Below are positions 11,861 through 24,611 of a stretch of 64,000 bases of DNA, in pieces. The notes below the pieces were generated by a model. It was given only the letters and a program-made list of their open reading frames with translations. It searched no databases and was not told the DNA's origin. Position 1 is the stretch's first letter. The number at the start of each line of letters is the position of its first letter. The position numbers were made by a program, and so were the translations under genes. Source of the stretch: Chrysogorgia sp. JL179-B06 (taxonomy: Eukaryota; Cnidaria; Anthozoa; Scleralcyonacea; Chrysogorgiidae); NCBI GenBank assembly GCA_035772405.1, contig JAYKKM010000145.1, positions 365,501 through 429,500 on the forward strand, written 5' to 3'.

Positions 11861-12240
11861 CGTATTGGACCTCACAGCAAAAAATCGTTTTCTTGTTTTA
11901 AGAAAAAAAAAACTTATTTCAAGAAATATTTTCTTGGAATAAGAAATTTCTTACTAGGGAGAATAGCGAGAAATATTTTCTAACCAAGAAAATGTCTGAG
12001 AAAATATTTCTTGAAATAAGAAAAATATATTCTTGTTTTAAGAAATATAAATTTTAATTCAAGAAAATAATAAGCATTTCTTTAGTATTATTTTTCTTAA
12101 AATAAGAAAAAAATTTCCCAGCTAGAAAACATGAGAAAATTATTATTAAAATAAGAAAAAAATTATTGAAGTTCAAGAAAATAAATCTTATTTTAAGAAA
12201 ATATAACTTATTTTAAGTAATTTTTTTCCTAATATAAGAA

Positions 12241-12423
12241 AATTTTGACTAGGGAGAATAGCGAGAAAAAATTACTAAGTAAGAAAATATTTCCCAAGAA
12301 ATATTTTCTTGTTTTAAGAAAATGAAACTTAAAATAAGTTATATTTTCTTAAAACAAATTTCTTAAAAGAAATGTTTTCTTAGTAATTTTTTCTCGCTAT
12401 AATTCTCCCTGTCAAAATTTTCT
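12241..12423. mobile_element. small palindromic element inside the left arm
   Basis: The left half carries ATTTTGACTAGGGAGAATAG and GCGAGAAAAAATTACTAAG; the right half carries CTTAGTAATTTTTTCTCGC and near CTCCCTGTCAAAAT. These are the inverse of the left half with one small indel. A partial copy of the first motif lies at 11,950-11,975. Confidence 0.65.
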
Positions 12424-12673
12424 TATTTTAGAGAAATAATTACTTAAAATAAGTTATATTTTCTTAAAATGAGTTTATTTTCTTGAAAACCTCTTTTTAA
12501 GAAACTATATATTATACATCTATAATTTAAAAAAAATAGCACATTATAAATATATAATATATATAGAAATATTATAACTATACTGTATATACAGTATAAC
12601 AAAATATAAACATTTAAGTTTGTAATGAACAAGTGCAGTTCAAAGTCTATCAAAATCTCCACTTATCTCCCGA

Positions 12674-15600
12674 TCAAGTAGATTCAGTCTTGTACTTTTT
12701 GAAAGCCTTGGTAATCCCTTCGAAGGCATGGGAAACGTCACTTGGTATTCTTTCATCTTTGAAAACTATTGTCTGGAGCATCAGCAAACCAAATTCGTGC
12801 TGTTGGGGATAGTCGAAGTCCAATAGGTAACCACAGCAGCCTCTGCCACGTTCTCTAATTCTGTTCGAAACAATATATTCTTGCCCACGATTACATAGAT
12901 AATCTCATGTTCAAGAACAAGAACTGGCATATTTCCAACTTGCTTCAAGCAATACGTATCTGGAGGATCCTCGTGGTCCTGAAAGACAACGAAAAAAATT
13001 CACATGAATACATAACACACTTTCCCGAAATTCTGCCAGTGATGTTTGAGATACAGCTAATTCAATTAAGGTTGTCATCTGAGGGCCAAAACCGCAAAAC
13101 CTCTATACCTCCAAGCGCGAAAGGCACACTGGACTTGTATATATCTCTTTCTTAATGTCTCTATTTGATCGTAGCTTTTTGCACAACACACTCCATGGCC
13201 TTATTAAATTAAATTACTGCAAAATACGATCAAATAGAGACATTAAGAAAGAGATATACATGTATATCTCATCTTATTCTAGAAATATCATGGATTTGGA
13301 AAGATGCAAATGAGATACCTTGAAACATAATCTGCACAAATAAACTAAGAAAAACTAAATGAGTAATACAGTGATGGATCCAGCTTGATCTGGTATGGGG
13401 TGCTAGCGAAGTGAGATTCTGAGAAGTGGGGCGAGACCGAGGCAGGTTGGAGTGCTCCTGAGGCAGGGGTCTCGGGACATAGCCCCCAGCAGGGGTAAAG
13501 CCTGATACTCAGCGAATCTCACTTTTGCGACGAGTTTTGTCATGCCGCTTTTATTTTGTTCTGTTAAATGTTTTATTTGTTAGATATTTATTTTCTTTGT
13601 TATATTTTCTTCTGTTATTTGGATGGTGGTATTCAAAATGCAATATGTTGCAGAGTTTCACATTACTATTACCGGACAAATTGTCAAGAATGAAGGCAAC
13701 TGTTCCGGTCAGTTAACCTTTTCGTGCCGGACAATGTCCGTTTCTGGTCGCTTATTTTCAGGCTTGCAGAACACCATTCTTCTTTATTTAATAATGTGAA
13801 TAAAGAACAGTTTTAGATGGCTGAAAACCAATGGGTTTCCATGAAGCAATTACTGTAGGTCATACATTGGAACTTCTATAACATCTCTTTTTTTAATTTG
13901 TATACTCAGCATTATTTTATTCTCTGGCAATTTATTTAATATCACACTTTTCCAAGTCACTGACATACAGAGACTTAGACAAATGTTATTACCCATAATT
14001 ATAACAACTAAAATATTATGATATTACAGAACATGTACGTATATAAATTCTGAAATATTTATATAATACATGCAACTACTGTACCTGTAGTACATGCAAC
14101 TACTGTACCTGTGCATGGCATTACATTCTCCCAATTTATTTAATACCACCACACTTTTCAAGTCACCAACTTAATGTCATTACTACATTATCCAGAATTA
14201 TAACTACTAAAACATGATAATACTGTAATTTTGTTAGTGAGATGCTCTAACCATTGAGCTATTGAGTCTAGGATGGAGTACTGGTTTGTCAGAGTGTACA
14301 CAGTCTTTGACAAACTTAAAACATAAACAGGTACCCCGTCAAGGAGTTGGTGAAGTGGGTGTACCGTGTACTGTGCATCCACTGAACACCATTTAAAAAT
14401 CATACAGATTTTTGAAGGTACTGTATGTATGCTCTTTCACAAGCATAATAAAAAATTTATTAGTAGATAAAATAAACTCAAACTTACCAAAATAAGCTAA
14501 ATAAATTTTTCCAGCTGCTCTTATCTTAGTTTTGTTTAAGCAGGAATGGCAAAATTGCAACTTCATCTAGAAACCTAATTAAAATACAGATAATAATAAA
14601 TTAAACACCATAACCAAGTTAATGAATTAACATTATATGTGTGACGATCAACTTCACAGATATAATGATACTCCTAGGTTCAAACCATTTACTTTAATGA
14701 ATTAACATTAGATAATGGTTGCAACAACTCAACCAATCCATGTCGAGTATTTCACTGCTCTATACTCCATAGTGCTTTAATTCATCAAGATTAGACGCTC
14801 AGGCCTTACATCCGCCATATTTGTTTCCGGTTAATAGTGAACTCTATATAGTATATAGAGTAGTGGTAAATGTGTAAGACAAAAAAAATTATAGTAAAAT
14901 TTGAAATTACTTTGTGGTTTGAACCATTCTCTAAGACTGTTAGATAATGGTCCCATGTGCTCTATGGGATACAGAGTCCCTCGAATTAGATAGACGTCCA
15001 CTCGGGGCCTTCTAACTACTGTAATTGTCGGGACTCTATATCCCATAGAACACTTGTGACCATTATCTAACCTGCATGTATACTTATAATGTTACTTTAT
15101 TATAAGTCTTGTTATGCAAATATATACATGATGATCGTCAAGCTCAAATCCTCAGAAAATGAATCCCAGTCAGTTTCCTAAGTATTACTGGTTTATAGTG
15201 AATATTGAATATGCAGTGAATATAGCTTGATCAAACCAGTACATCATTGTGACCTTCACTATCGATAAGTGTCTTATCCATAAGAGTCTTCACTATCCAT
15301 AAGAGGGTTACAGGTTCAAGCCCTGTCTGGGACATTATCTGAGGATTTGAGCTTAACAATTGCCCATGTATCGTCTAAGATGATTCACTTGGCACTTGTT
15401 TGCCACATGAATTTTAATTCCATGAAAAATCAAGAATATATAACTTGTTGACAACCGGTATGCAATATCACATGAAGAAATATTTTGAGTAATGACAAAT
15501 GTTTGGAAGTTAAATTTATACATAAAAATTATGATAACAAGATAAAGACCAGATAAAGCCTAAAGGATGGGCTTTCTCCATTCAAATTAATATTTTGATT

Positions 15601-15844
15601 TATAGACACATGATTATCCACATTTCAATTGAAAAATAACTCTTCCCATACAATGGAATGGAATCCTCTAAGACAAAGTTTTTGATAAGATAACTTCAGG
15701 ACAACTATTTGATTTGCTTCAAACATTCAGATGCATTTTAATAGGAGCTATATAATATATTTAATGATTAGTACTGTAGATCAGAGTCAGACTTACCTTC
15801 GACGTTCGTCTTCGAACTTTACTGAAATCCTGAAATCGCATCAT
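12674..15844 (-). CDS. possible spliced host gene, minus strand (uncertain)
   Basis: Three minus-strand segments look exon-like. 15,844-15,797 starts ATGATG, encodes MMRFQDFSKVRRRTSK and ends at a GTAAGT donor. 14,566-14,488 follows a TTCTAG acceptor, is open (contains LQFCHSCLNKTKIRA) and ends at GTAAGT in phase 1. 12,978-12,674 follows a TTTCAG acceptor and is open in two overlapping frames; one contains NMPVLVLEHEIIYVIVG and the other contains GYLLDFDYPQQHEFGLLMLQ and ends at a stop at 12,674. The first two exons join in phase. The last does not follow on without a missing exon or a frameshift. No family is recognised. The lack of matching repeats argues for host sequence, but these could be chance splice signals. 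Confidence 0.22.
13139..13258. repeat. inverted repeat, 34-bp perfect arms
   Basis: TATATCTCTTTCTTAATGTC at 13,139 pairs with its inverse ending at 13,258, giving 34-bp arms around a 52-bp spacer. Confidence 0.85.
14228..14285 (-). mobile_element. SINE family 1 head fragment
   Basis: The reverse complement contains the A-box-like TAGCTCAATGGTTAGAGC. This is the same head as in the fuller copy at 38,612-38,765. The T-arm is missing. Confidence 0.5.
15240..15395 (+). mobile_element. SINE family 1 fragment
   Basis: The T-arm ACAGGTTCAAGCCCTGT near 15,308 is followed by GGGACATTATCTGAGGATT and GAGCTTAACAATTGCCCATG, the family body. A short direct duplication (TTCACTATC...ATAAG, near 15,256 and 15,287) precedes it. 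It is not a functional tRNA. Confidence 0.6.
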
Positions 15845-16930
15845 TGCCGTATTTACCCCTGCAGCCAGGATTTTGTAAGACAGACGAATAATTGATGATC
15901 AGCCACTTCTTTAGAATTGGTAACACAAAGCGATTTACCAAACACAAACCAGTAAAGTGTTTCAACTTTCCGCGACCACGAGATATTCAAATATGGCGCA
16001 AACTCGCTAGGACCTCTGGGAAATATCCATATACCCTTCACAAATCCCAATAATCCCTATATTTCCCTGCAATCTCAGCCAAGGTTGGAATTGGAGGTTG
16101 ACTCAGAAAAACATTGCCCACACAACTAAGTTGAAATTATATATACAAATATCAGCATAATGTCAAGTTGAGCGAGCCAGTGTATCTTGCCGGTTTATAA
16201 AGCTACTCGAATGACACCAAGACGACACCGCGTCGCGCTCGCGCAACGTTTTATTCACTCTAATGGCTACTATACACTCAAAACGTTATAGGCAAGACTT
16301 TGTTAACAGTCTACAACAAATAAATCCTCGTTCGGGTCAACTAAAACGGCTTGTTTCATTTCAGTGTATATACCGGTAATGATTATATTTAAATTGACTC
16401 TAAGAAATATTTTCTTGTTACAAGTAAAATTGATTGTATCCTTGTCATCTTGATAAGAAATTCATTGCTATATTTTCTTGTTTTAAGTAAAATTGTTCTT
16501 GGTTTATTCTTGGTGAGAAAATATTTTCTTGTTCTAAGTAAAATTGATTCTTGGTTTATTCTTGGTAAGAAAATATTTTCTTGTTTTAAGTAAAATCGAT
16601 TCTTGGTTTATTCTTGGTAAGAAAATATTTTCTTGTTTTAAGAAAATATTTTCTTGTTTTTAGTAAAATCGATTCTTGCAGGTTTATTCTTATTCTTATG
16701 AAAATATTTCTTTCTATTCAAGAAAATCATTTTCTTACTTCAATATAATATTTTCTTATTTTAAGAAATTGGAAAATCTTATTTCTTGCAATACAAAATA
16801 TTTCTTATTTTAAGAAATATTTTGTTATTAAGAAAATCATTTTCTTGTTTCAAGAAAATAATTCTTGAAATAAGAAACATTTTCTTAATAAGAAAATGAC
16901 TTTTTGCTGTGCTGTCATTGGACCCTTGCA

Positions 16931-17343
<413 letters not shown>

Positions 17344-17350
17344 CGGCAAC

Positions 17351-17520
17351 GGCTTCCGTAACTCAGTGGTCAGAGCACTGCACTAGCATCGCATGGCCTC
17401 TAAGTTGCATTTTTCGCAACTGGTCCCATTCCAACACTCGAAATGTTCCTTCACCATAAATCCTTAGAACCTGTAGTTTGATCGAGTGAAATGCCAAATA
17501 TTACTTGTATAATATACCCA
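17351..17520 (+). mobile_element. tRNA-Ala-like SINE, shortened copy
   Basis: GGCTTCCGTAACTCAGTGG, then CACTGCACTAGCATCGCA. The T-arm is deleted, and the sequence passes straight to the body GTTGCATTTTTCGCAACTGG and TTCCAACACTCGAAA. It is a paralogue of 17,591-17,760. Confidence 0.65.
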
Positions 17521-17590
17521 GAATCTTATCCCGGCATTATACCACCACTATATATAATTATACAGAACTCGTGACTAGGCTCTCGGCAAG

Positions 17591-17760
17591 GGCTTCCGTA
17601 TAGCTCAGTGGTCAGAGCACTGCACTAGCATCGCAGGGTCGCGGGTTCAATTCCAACCGGAAGGTCTCTAAGTTGCATTTTTCGCAACTGGTCCCGGTTT
17701 GGTCTTAAAATGTATATATTCCAACACTCGAAATTTTCCTCTGTTTTAAAATGGCTATAG
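17591..17760 (+). mobile_element. tRNA-Ala(AGC)-like SINE
   Basis: A full-length tRNA-like head: acceptor CTTCCG with CGGAAG near 17,663, D-arm GCTC...GAGC, anticodon loop CTAGCAT (AGC, Ala) and T-loop GGTTCAATTCC. The T stem and anticodon stem have mismatches. A non-tRNA body follows that is shared with 17,351-17,520. A SINE derived from tRNA-Ala fits better than a functional tRNA gene. Confidence 0.65.
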
Positions 17761-20279
17761 CAACAGCTTTGGTTAATATCGTGTCCGATCGTTAACTATA
17801 CATTTACTTACAGTATACATAAATTATATATTTATCTGGAACACATTATCAGAGATGATTGTCATACCATTCTTCAAGATATTATAGGGAAATTCAGATA
17901 TGAGAAATAGGAAATTTACTACCACTACAAGATTCGTAATTTTGGCGCAATTCGCTTTCGCTATATACATTGCGTGCTGACGTGTAAAGTATAGAATTTG
18001 GAATTCATGCATCATAATTTTATAACTTTAGCACAAGTTAGTGAAAGTAAACAGCACCAATCTCGCGGCATGCATGAAGTGAGCTGTACAACTGGAGGCT
18101 TGACTCCTATTCATTGGGCCAAGGAAAAATCCAAGCTACACATGGCGGGTATTCGGTTGCCAAGTGGCTCTGGAGACCTCTGCAAGTTTGGGTGTGCTGA
18201 TTGCTTGTACAAAAGATTAAAACAACAAGAAATTTTGACCGGTAGAATATGTCTCTCGCAAAACACAATAAAATATAAATCCGTCAAAATTCATTCAAAA
18301 TGTTAAATATGATATAAGTGTGAACATTTGAAACTTGAATTTCTATATAGATAATATACTGTAATATATTAGAGTATATTGATAAGATACTGGCATGGCG
18401 CCTGTTTGACTTTAAAACACAACGTTGCTCGTTCTTGACCTTCAGACAATCGAACATCAATGGAAAAATCATTTTAATTTGATAAATAAACTGTTGATGA
18501 TACAACACTCAGCAGAACAATATTTTCTCGAACTATGGCGAGTAGTAACTCTCATTGTTCCTTCTTTAACATCGTATTAATATTACCAAATTGCCTTGAT
18601 CTTAACCCCTTGCTAAAGGAAATCCTTATAGCTATATACAGCCTTATACTATATTGTATCTGAATGATCACTCGACAGTACATTTTGAGTGAAATCGTGA
18701 TACTTGTGATATTGAAATTTCTTTCGCTTCTCACCTCTTTCTTATTGAAAATTAGCATGTGATTTTGAAAAGTCTCCATGCAGGTAGTCCATATTTAAGC
18801 TTTTTCCAATTATCTTTAACTCTGCACTGTTTTAGGTATTAATTTGAGCGCATATTATATCGCACGTATAAAGTCGTTTATATTATATGTGATATCTTCC
18901 CTCTAAAATCCTTGAATGCATAATGTTGCCATGAGAGTTTTGATAACTTTTTACCAAAGTATGTGTATTAGTTTTTGCCTCGTTAGGAGATAACTATATA
19001 TATTCTAATTACTAACCTATCTTCAGCTTAAGATATCCGCCCCCACTCAGATATTGGCTAACAACCTATAAGTTAACCAACCCTTAATTGTTAACATGTG
19101 GGCAGTGGTACAATGGCAAATTCCAAAGTGACAACTAGCATATTGGGGGAAAGTGTATAGTTGGAGGTTAAACGGCGCCGTGTAATTTTCTTTATACAAA
19201 ATGCTTGAAATCAGTGCTTGAAATAGTCATCATGTCGTAGCTAAATGGGATTACCCAAAATGAACTAATCCTGAAATCACTGGATATATAGAAGAGTCCT
19301 TTTGGGTCATCCCTTTTAGCTAATCCAAATAGACATTTTGTTGAAAATTTTGTTTGGATTTCTCCACGTTTTTCACGAATGCGTGGCCGATCCTTTAAAC
19401 ATGCATTGCAGATATATACGCTTGTTGTTGAAATAAGCTTCTGAAAACTGATGAGTTAAAGTAGTGATAAGGGAGGTCATATGGAGCATATATGCATGGC
19501 TGGGTTTTTTTTCAATGTTTTCGCGTGACGCCACACTTATATATATTGAAAACATTGAATATATAGATGTCTATATATAGTTAGTTCTATCCGAGAGCTC
19601 ACAGGTCGACCTCATTTATTTAATTTCATTTGTTGGGTCAAACGTCGAACTTACTCCAGTCGAACTTCACTTCAGTCGTTTTATTCGTCTGCTCCAAACG
19701 GATAAAACATCTATACGTTGATCCAAATAAATTAGTCTAACTTAAGGACCTAGGACAACGCGTTATAGGATCCAGCAGGCACTAAATTTTTTTTTTAAAT
19801 AATTGAGTGGGCGACCATGTCGAATGCCTTTTTGTAGTCAATCAGTGGATATTATGATGCCATTTATAATCAAGTAAAAAATATATATATTCCTCGTACT
19901 TTACTTACGAAAACATATCATGGCGTCATTGATGTCTATAGCATTAAATGGGGTTTAGAAATGCGTGGACAACAAACACATTAAAGGATAAATCTAGCCG
20001 ATCAATATATCAAACGAAAGCTCAGAGACAGGGGATTTTCTATATTAGCGGAAGGACGTACGACTCTGACGAGCAACGACGCATAACCGAGCAACTATAT
20101 ACAGCTAAAAAGTGAGCTGGGAGCTAGAGACATTTTCGTGGCCCAATTTGCGGGATTAATTTCCAAGCGTTAACTGCAAACCTATATAATCTTTGAATGC
20201 TCGTTGATATTTGTAACAACCCGCAGGTATTTAATGTATATAAAAGATAAATAAGGTAAAGGAAAGTAAATTTTTAATC
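17761..20279. other. no gene recognised
   Basis: AT-rich, mostly unique-looking DNA. A 102-codon frame at 17,998-18,306 (contains CKFGCADCLYKRLKQQE) matches nothing I recognise and has no clear splice context. A short retroelement remnant lies near 19.8 kb. Confidence 0.45.
19796..19846 (-). mobile_element. reverse-transcriptase remnant
   Basis: The minus strand encodes IDYKKAFDMVAHSII, a close match to the conserved DYKKAFD block of non-LTR reverse transcriptases. The flanking frames are broken. It is a very small relic. Confidence 0.55.
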
Positions 20280-20403
20280 ATAAGAAATGCACTTAGCTAA
20301 AATATCGCGATCAATTAGGTATCGCGATAACAATCCCGATTATGATTGTAAACAGCCGATTATGATCGCGATAAATTTAATCTTCTTTAAGAGGTGGATT
20401 GCT

Positions 20404-21472
20404 ATCGCGATCTCACGGGATCAGGAACTCACTACATCGCGATCATGAACGTCGATCTACATTGCGATCAGGAACTCTGTGTATCTACATTGCGATCATG
20501 AACTCTGTGTATCTACATTGCCGATCAGGAACTCTGTGAATCTACATTGCGATCATGAACTCTGTGTATCTACATTGCGATCAGGAACTCTGTGTATCTA
20601 CATTGCGATCATGAACTCTGTGTATCTACATTGCCGATCAGGAACTCTGTGAATCTACATTGCGATCATGAACTCTGTGTATCTACATTGCGATCAGGAA
20701 CTCTGTGTATCTACATTGCGATCATGAACTCTGTGTATCTACATTGCCGATCAGGAACTCTGTGAATCTACATTGCGATCATGAACTCTGTGTATCTACA
20801 TTGCGATCAGGAACTCTGTGTATCTACATTGCGATCATGAACTCTGTGTATCTACATTGCCGATCATGAACTCATGTATCTACATTGCGATCAGGAACTC
20901 ATGTATCTACATTGCAATCATGAAATCATGTATATCTACATTGCAATCATGAAATCATGTATCTTCATCGCGATCAGAAACTCATGTATCTGTATCTAAT
21001 GTATCTAATGTATCTACATCGTGATCAGGAACTCATGTATCTGTATTGCGATCAGAAACTCATGTATCTACATTGCGATCAGGAACTCATGTATATGTAT
21101 CTAATGTATCTAATGTATCTGCATCGTGATCAGGAACTCATGTATCTGTATTGCGATCAGGAACTCGTGTATCTATATACATTGCAATCAGAAACTCATG
21201 TATCTGCATTGCGATCAGGAACTCGTGTATCTGTATTGCGATCAGGAACTCATGTATATGTATCTAATGTATCTAATGTATCTACATCGTGATCAGGAAC
21301 TCATGTATCTGTTTGCGATCAGGAACTCGTGTATCTATACATTGCGATCAGGAACTCATGTATCTGCATTGCGATCAGGAACTCATGTATCTGTATTGCG
21401 ATCAGGAACTCATGTATCTGTATTGCGATCAGGAACTCATGTATCTGCATTGCGATCAGGAACTCATGTATC
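20404..21472 (+). repeat. 27-bp minisatellite array 1
   Basis: A tandem unit of about 27 bp with core GCGATCAGGAACTC, linked by TGTATCTACATT or TGTATCTGTATT. Between about 20,480 and 20,860 four unit variants (with GATCATG or GATCAGG, GCGATC or GCCGATC, GTGTATC or GTGAATC) repeat as a higher-order block of about 112 bp. Because 27 is a multiple of three and the unit lacks stops, all three frames are open, giving meaningless repeats such as YLHRDQELM. GCGAT-rich single-copy DNA at 20,280-20,400 precedes it. Confidence 0.95.
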
Positions 21473-21955
21473 CAGTAAACCTATTTTTGAAATATATCAT
21501 ACTGCATGTATGGGGGTGGGGGGCCCCGAACGCAAATTCTCTAAGTATCCCCACTCCCAACCTCGTAACGAGTTTGCCCCACTCCCACAGTAGCTCCATT
21601 ACGCCACTGATTAAACGTGTTCTTCTGTGATTCAATTATTTATCGCCAAGGTGCCTCTTTTTATTTATGGTGCCATAAATCAAGAATATTTTCTTAAATA
21701 TAATGGGAAATACTACCAAAAAAACGTGAATTTTGTTCAAAAATGCCCTCAAAGTGCAGGAAATGCCATTTCAGAGACCCTAAATTCAAAAACTTTCCGC
21801 GGGAGCAGGCCCCCAGACCACCCCAGAAATGCGGTCACTAAATATTACATGCATCCCTCCTTTCAAGAAACTGGATCCCCGGTCCACTGGCCATCAGGGC
21901 CCCCAAAACGATATTTTGCGCCGGGCCCCAAAGAACCTCTCGGCGGCTCTGCATG
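21473..21955. mobile_element. insertion splitting minisatellite array 1
   Basis: Non-minisatellite DNA interrupts the array. It contains AAAGTGCAGGAAATGCCATT followed by a stretch rich in GGGAGCAGGCCCCC, and GGGTGGGGGGCCCC near its left end. A related block, CAAAGTGCAGGAAATGGCG, occurs at 28,133-28,195. This looks like a decayed DNA-transposon fragment. The class is not determined. Confidence 0.5.
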
Positions 21956-22065
21956 TATATACATATTGCGATCAGGAACTCATATATCTATACATTGCGA
22001 TCAGGAACTCATGTATCTGTATTGCGATCAGGAATACATGTATCTACATTGCGATCAGGAACTCA
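21956..22065 (+). repeat. 27-bp minisatellite, remainder of array 1
   Basis: About four units (GCGATCAGGAACTC core) resume after the insertion and end exactly where the minus-strand LINE 3' end begins. Confidence 0.9.
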
Positions 22066-24610
22066 TAATACTGGGTTTTTTATTCAATATAAGAATATAC
22101 ACGAAGAAGATGAACTTAATTATCATGCATGTATTTACATAAGTATAAAATTTAAACATGAGTAAAATAACTATTATAATAAAGTTAATAAGCTATGTAT
22201 ATCTACTGACATATCTATACAGTATATATAAGTTAAAACGACTAAAAACATTAAAAACTACTATATTTATCAATTGTATACACCAATGGGCTATTTTTAA
22301 AACGTTCAGTTTTACATTTAAAATTATAAAGTTTATTACCATTATATCTTGTATTTCTTTCCCGAACGTTTTGAACTTTTTCTGGAAGGAGATCATGTAG
22401 CTTATGCGACGTAGATAGCATTCGCTTAATTAGTTCTCCCGTCTTTCTTTAAGAGAAGGCAATTTATATGTTGCTAAAGCTTCTTCGTATTTTAAATCTG
22501 GAGCTATAATCCTAAGTGCTCGTTTCTGAATTCTTTCAATGTCTTGGCTTTCTGATGATGTTAGGCCTCCGGCCCTCCGTGCCACAATATGTCACCATAT
22601 TCCAACACTGATCGAATTATTGAGCAATAAAACGTCAGTAGATCTTTTGCTGCTGCACTGAATTTCTTAAGCACTTTTATAGGTAGAAAAGTCGTTTCCT
22701 TACTTTTTTAACAATTGAACAGGTGTTTTCGTGCCATTTAAAATCTGACTCAATCAAAATACGTAAAAGCTTGTACGATGTTTTTCTTTCGATTATAGTA
22801 TTGTCAATCGTAATTGCTGGTATTTCAGATTTGTTTATACGGAAATCTATAACCATTTCTTTCGTTTTCTTCAGATTTAATCTCATTTTTCCTCTCTTGC
22901 ATATTTTGAAATCCTTTCAACATTCGCTTGTATATTACTTGTTGACTGGGACTCGTAGCCATGTTAAGAATCTCTGACAGTGTAGTGTCATCCATAAAGA
23001 TAGACACATGTTCTTTGTCCGAGATTAATCTTTGTAATGAAAGCGAACGGACCTATCTTGCTTCCTTGTGGCACACCTGCGCTAATATTTTTAAAACCTG
23101 ACACAACTCCGTCGAACCTTACTCTCTGTGAGCGATCAGTGAGATATGAGGCTATCCACGGTAGTAGAGCGGGCCGAACCCCAATAGATTTGAAATTTGA
23201 TAGAAGAATGCTGTGGTCGATCAGGTCAAAAGCTTTTGAAAAATAAAAAACAACAATTCGTATTACTGTTTTTGGGTTCTCCAAAGCGGTAAACCATGTA
23301 TGGAGCATTTCTAAGAGTGCAAGAACTGACGATGATCCCGAGATTCCCCCAAATTGACGCTCACTTATTCTTTCCTTACAATCTTCTATCATTCACTCTA
23401 AGGCAAAGGATTCTTGTATTTTTGAAAATATACATGTGAGTGCAATTGGCCTAATATTGTCAACTATAGTACATGGGGTTGTTTTAGGGATTCGGCAACA
23501 ATCATACGCTTTCCAAATCTCACCGAAGCATTTTTCTTGAAAAGAGGAGTTGACTATATTCGTAAGTGGGACAGACAGCTGTTCAGCGACGTATTTGATT
23601 ATTTTTGTTGGTGGATCGTAGGGGCCTGGCGACTTGTTCACATCTATATTTCTTTTAATTTTTGGGCGACAATTTCTCTTGAGATAATGGAAAGTGGAAG
23701 ATGATTTCCAGCCAAAAGTTGTTCTTCTGATATTTTAGCATACTCTTTAGTCAAATTGATCAAGTATTCATTGATAAACTCTGCTGACTCTTTGGATGTA
23801 ATTGGTTCTCCTGTCTCCTGTTGATATACGTATCCCACATATACGTTTGATTCCTTTCCACCATTCCTTTGGGTTCCCTGCTTTCAGAGGTTTTACTTTT
23901 GTTCCATAAAAATTTTGCTTTTCTTTCTTAATTTTGTTATTGACTTTATTGCGTAGCAGTTTAAATTGCTGGTTATTACCTTTCACATATGTTTTATCTC
24001 GATTACGTTTAATTCTACCCGTTACAAAATGTTTGTCTTGTCCATGGAACTTTACAGAACATTTAGGAAAGTGGATACCTGTATCTACTCCGTCATTAAT
24101 GATCTGGGTAAATTTTCCTAGTTTTTCATTAGTTGTACAGGCTCTCGTATTACCGTGGTCCAGTCATATGAATTTAGCCAATTACCAAATGCCACCAAAC
24201 TCGATTCTTTGATAGGTCTCACTGTTACCTTTCTTATTAGGTTTTTAGAACTCTTGACACATTTAGACTGCCATTGTATAATCGCATGATCGGATGAATC
24301 GAGCGGAGCCAGTACTTGTGGTTTAGCATAAAAGGGTGTGATATTAGAAAATATTAAATCCAATATTTCGTCTTTTCTCGTTGGGACACGAACAACTTGT
24401 TTAAGTCCACACTGAGTTTCAAAACGTTTTTCATTAAAACTATTACTATCGGGATTGAAGTCCCCAGTCACAATAAAAGCAGTTTCCGTACTCTCTAAAA
24501 CTAGAGTATCCGTATACTAAAACAAAAATAGTCATAAAATTCGTCTATTTCTTGCCTTGAGCTTGAAGGAGGAAGGTATACAGTTGCAATTTCTATTCGT
24601 GATATGCTTC
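22066..24610 (-). mobile_element. CR1/jockey-like LINE, minus strand, decayed
   Basis: Read on the minus strand from 24,610: endonuclease start (IATVYLPPSSSSRQEIDEF), endonuclease interior (VTGDFNPDSNSF, SSDHAIIQW), linker (KEWWKGIKRICG), and RT blocks NKSPGPYDPPTKIIKY, VFYFSKAFDLIDHSILL, SAGVPQGSKIGPFAF and the catalytic FMDDTTL. It ends with a C-terminal region and an (ATT)-type 3' end abutting the minisatellite at 22,066. Several frameshifts and stops make it inactive. The N-terminal endonuclease part is missing. Confidence 0.85.
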
Positions 24611-24611
24611 T

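Larger units (their letters stand above)
11873..16911. mobile_element. possible 5-kb TIR element with TTTTAAGAAAA-rich ends
   Basis: CACAGCAAAAAATCGTTTTC at the left matches the inverse of GAAAATGACTTTTTGCTGTG at the right. Inside both ends lie about 500-600 bp dense in short palindromes such as AAGAAAATATTTTCTTG (11,877-12,500 and 16,390-16,900). The flanks ATTGGACCT (11,864) and ATTGGACCC (16,917) could be a 9-bp target duplication, but the right one sits 5 bp beyond the repeat end. No transposase was recognised inside. The alternative is two independent copies of a small palindromic repeat. Confidence 0.45.

Noticed and set aside
17591..17665. Functional tRNA-Ala(AGC) gene
   Set aside because: The T and anticodon stems have mismatches, and a shortened paralogue with the same non-tRNA body lies 240 bp upstream. 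A SINE fits better.
20404..21472. CRISPR array
   Set aside because: The repeats are contiguous with no unique spacers, and the genome is clearly eukaryotic.
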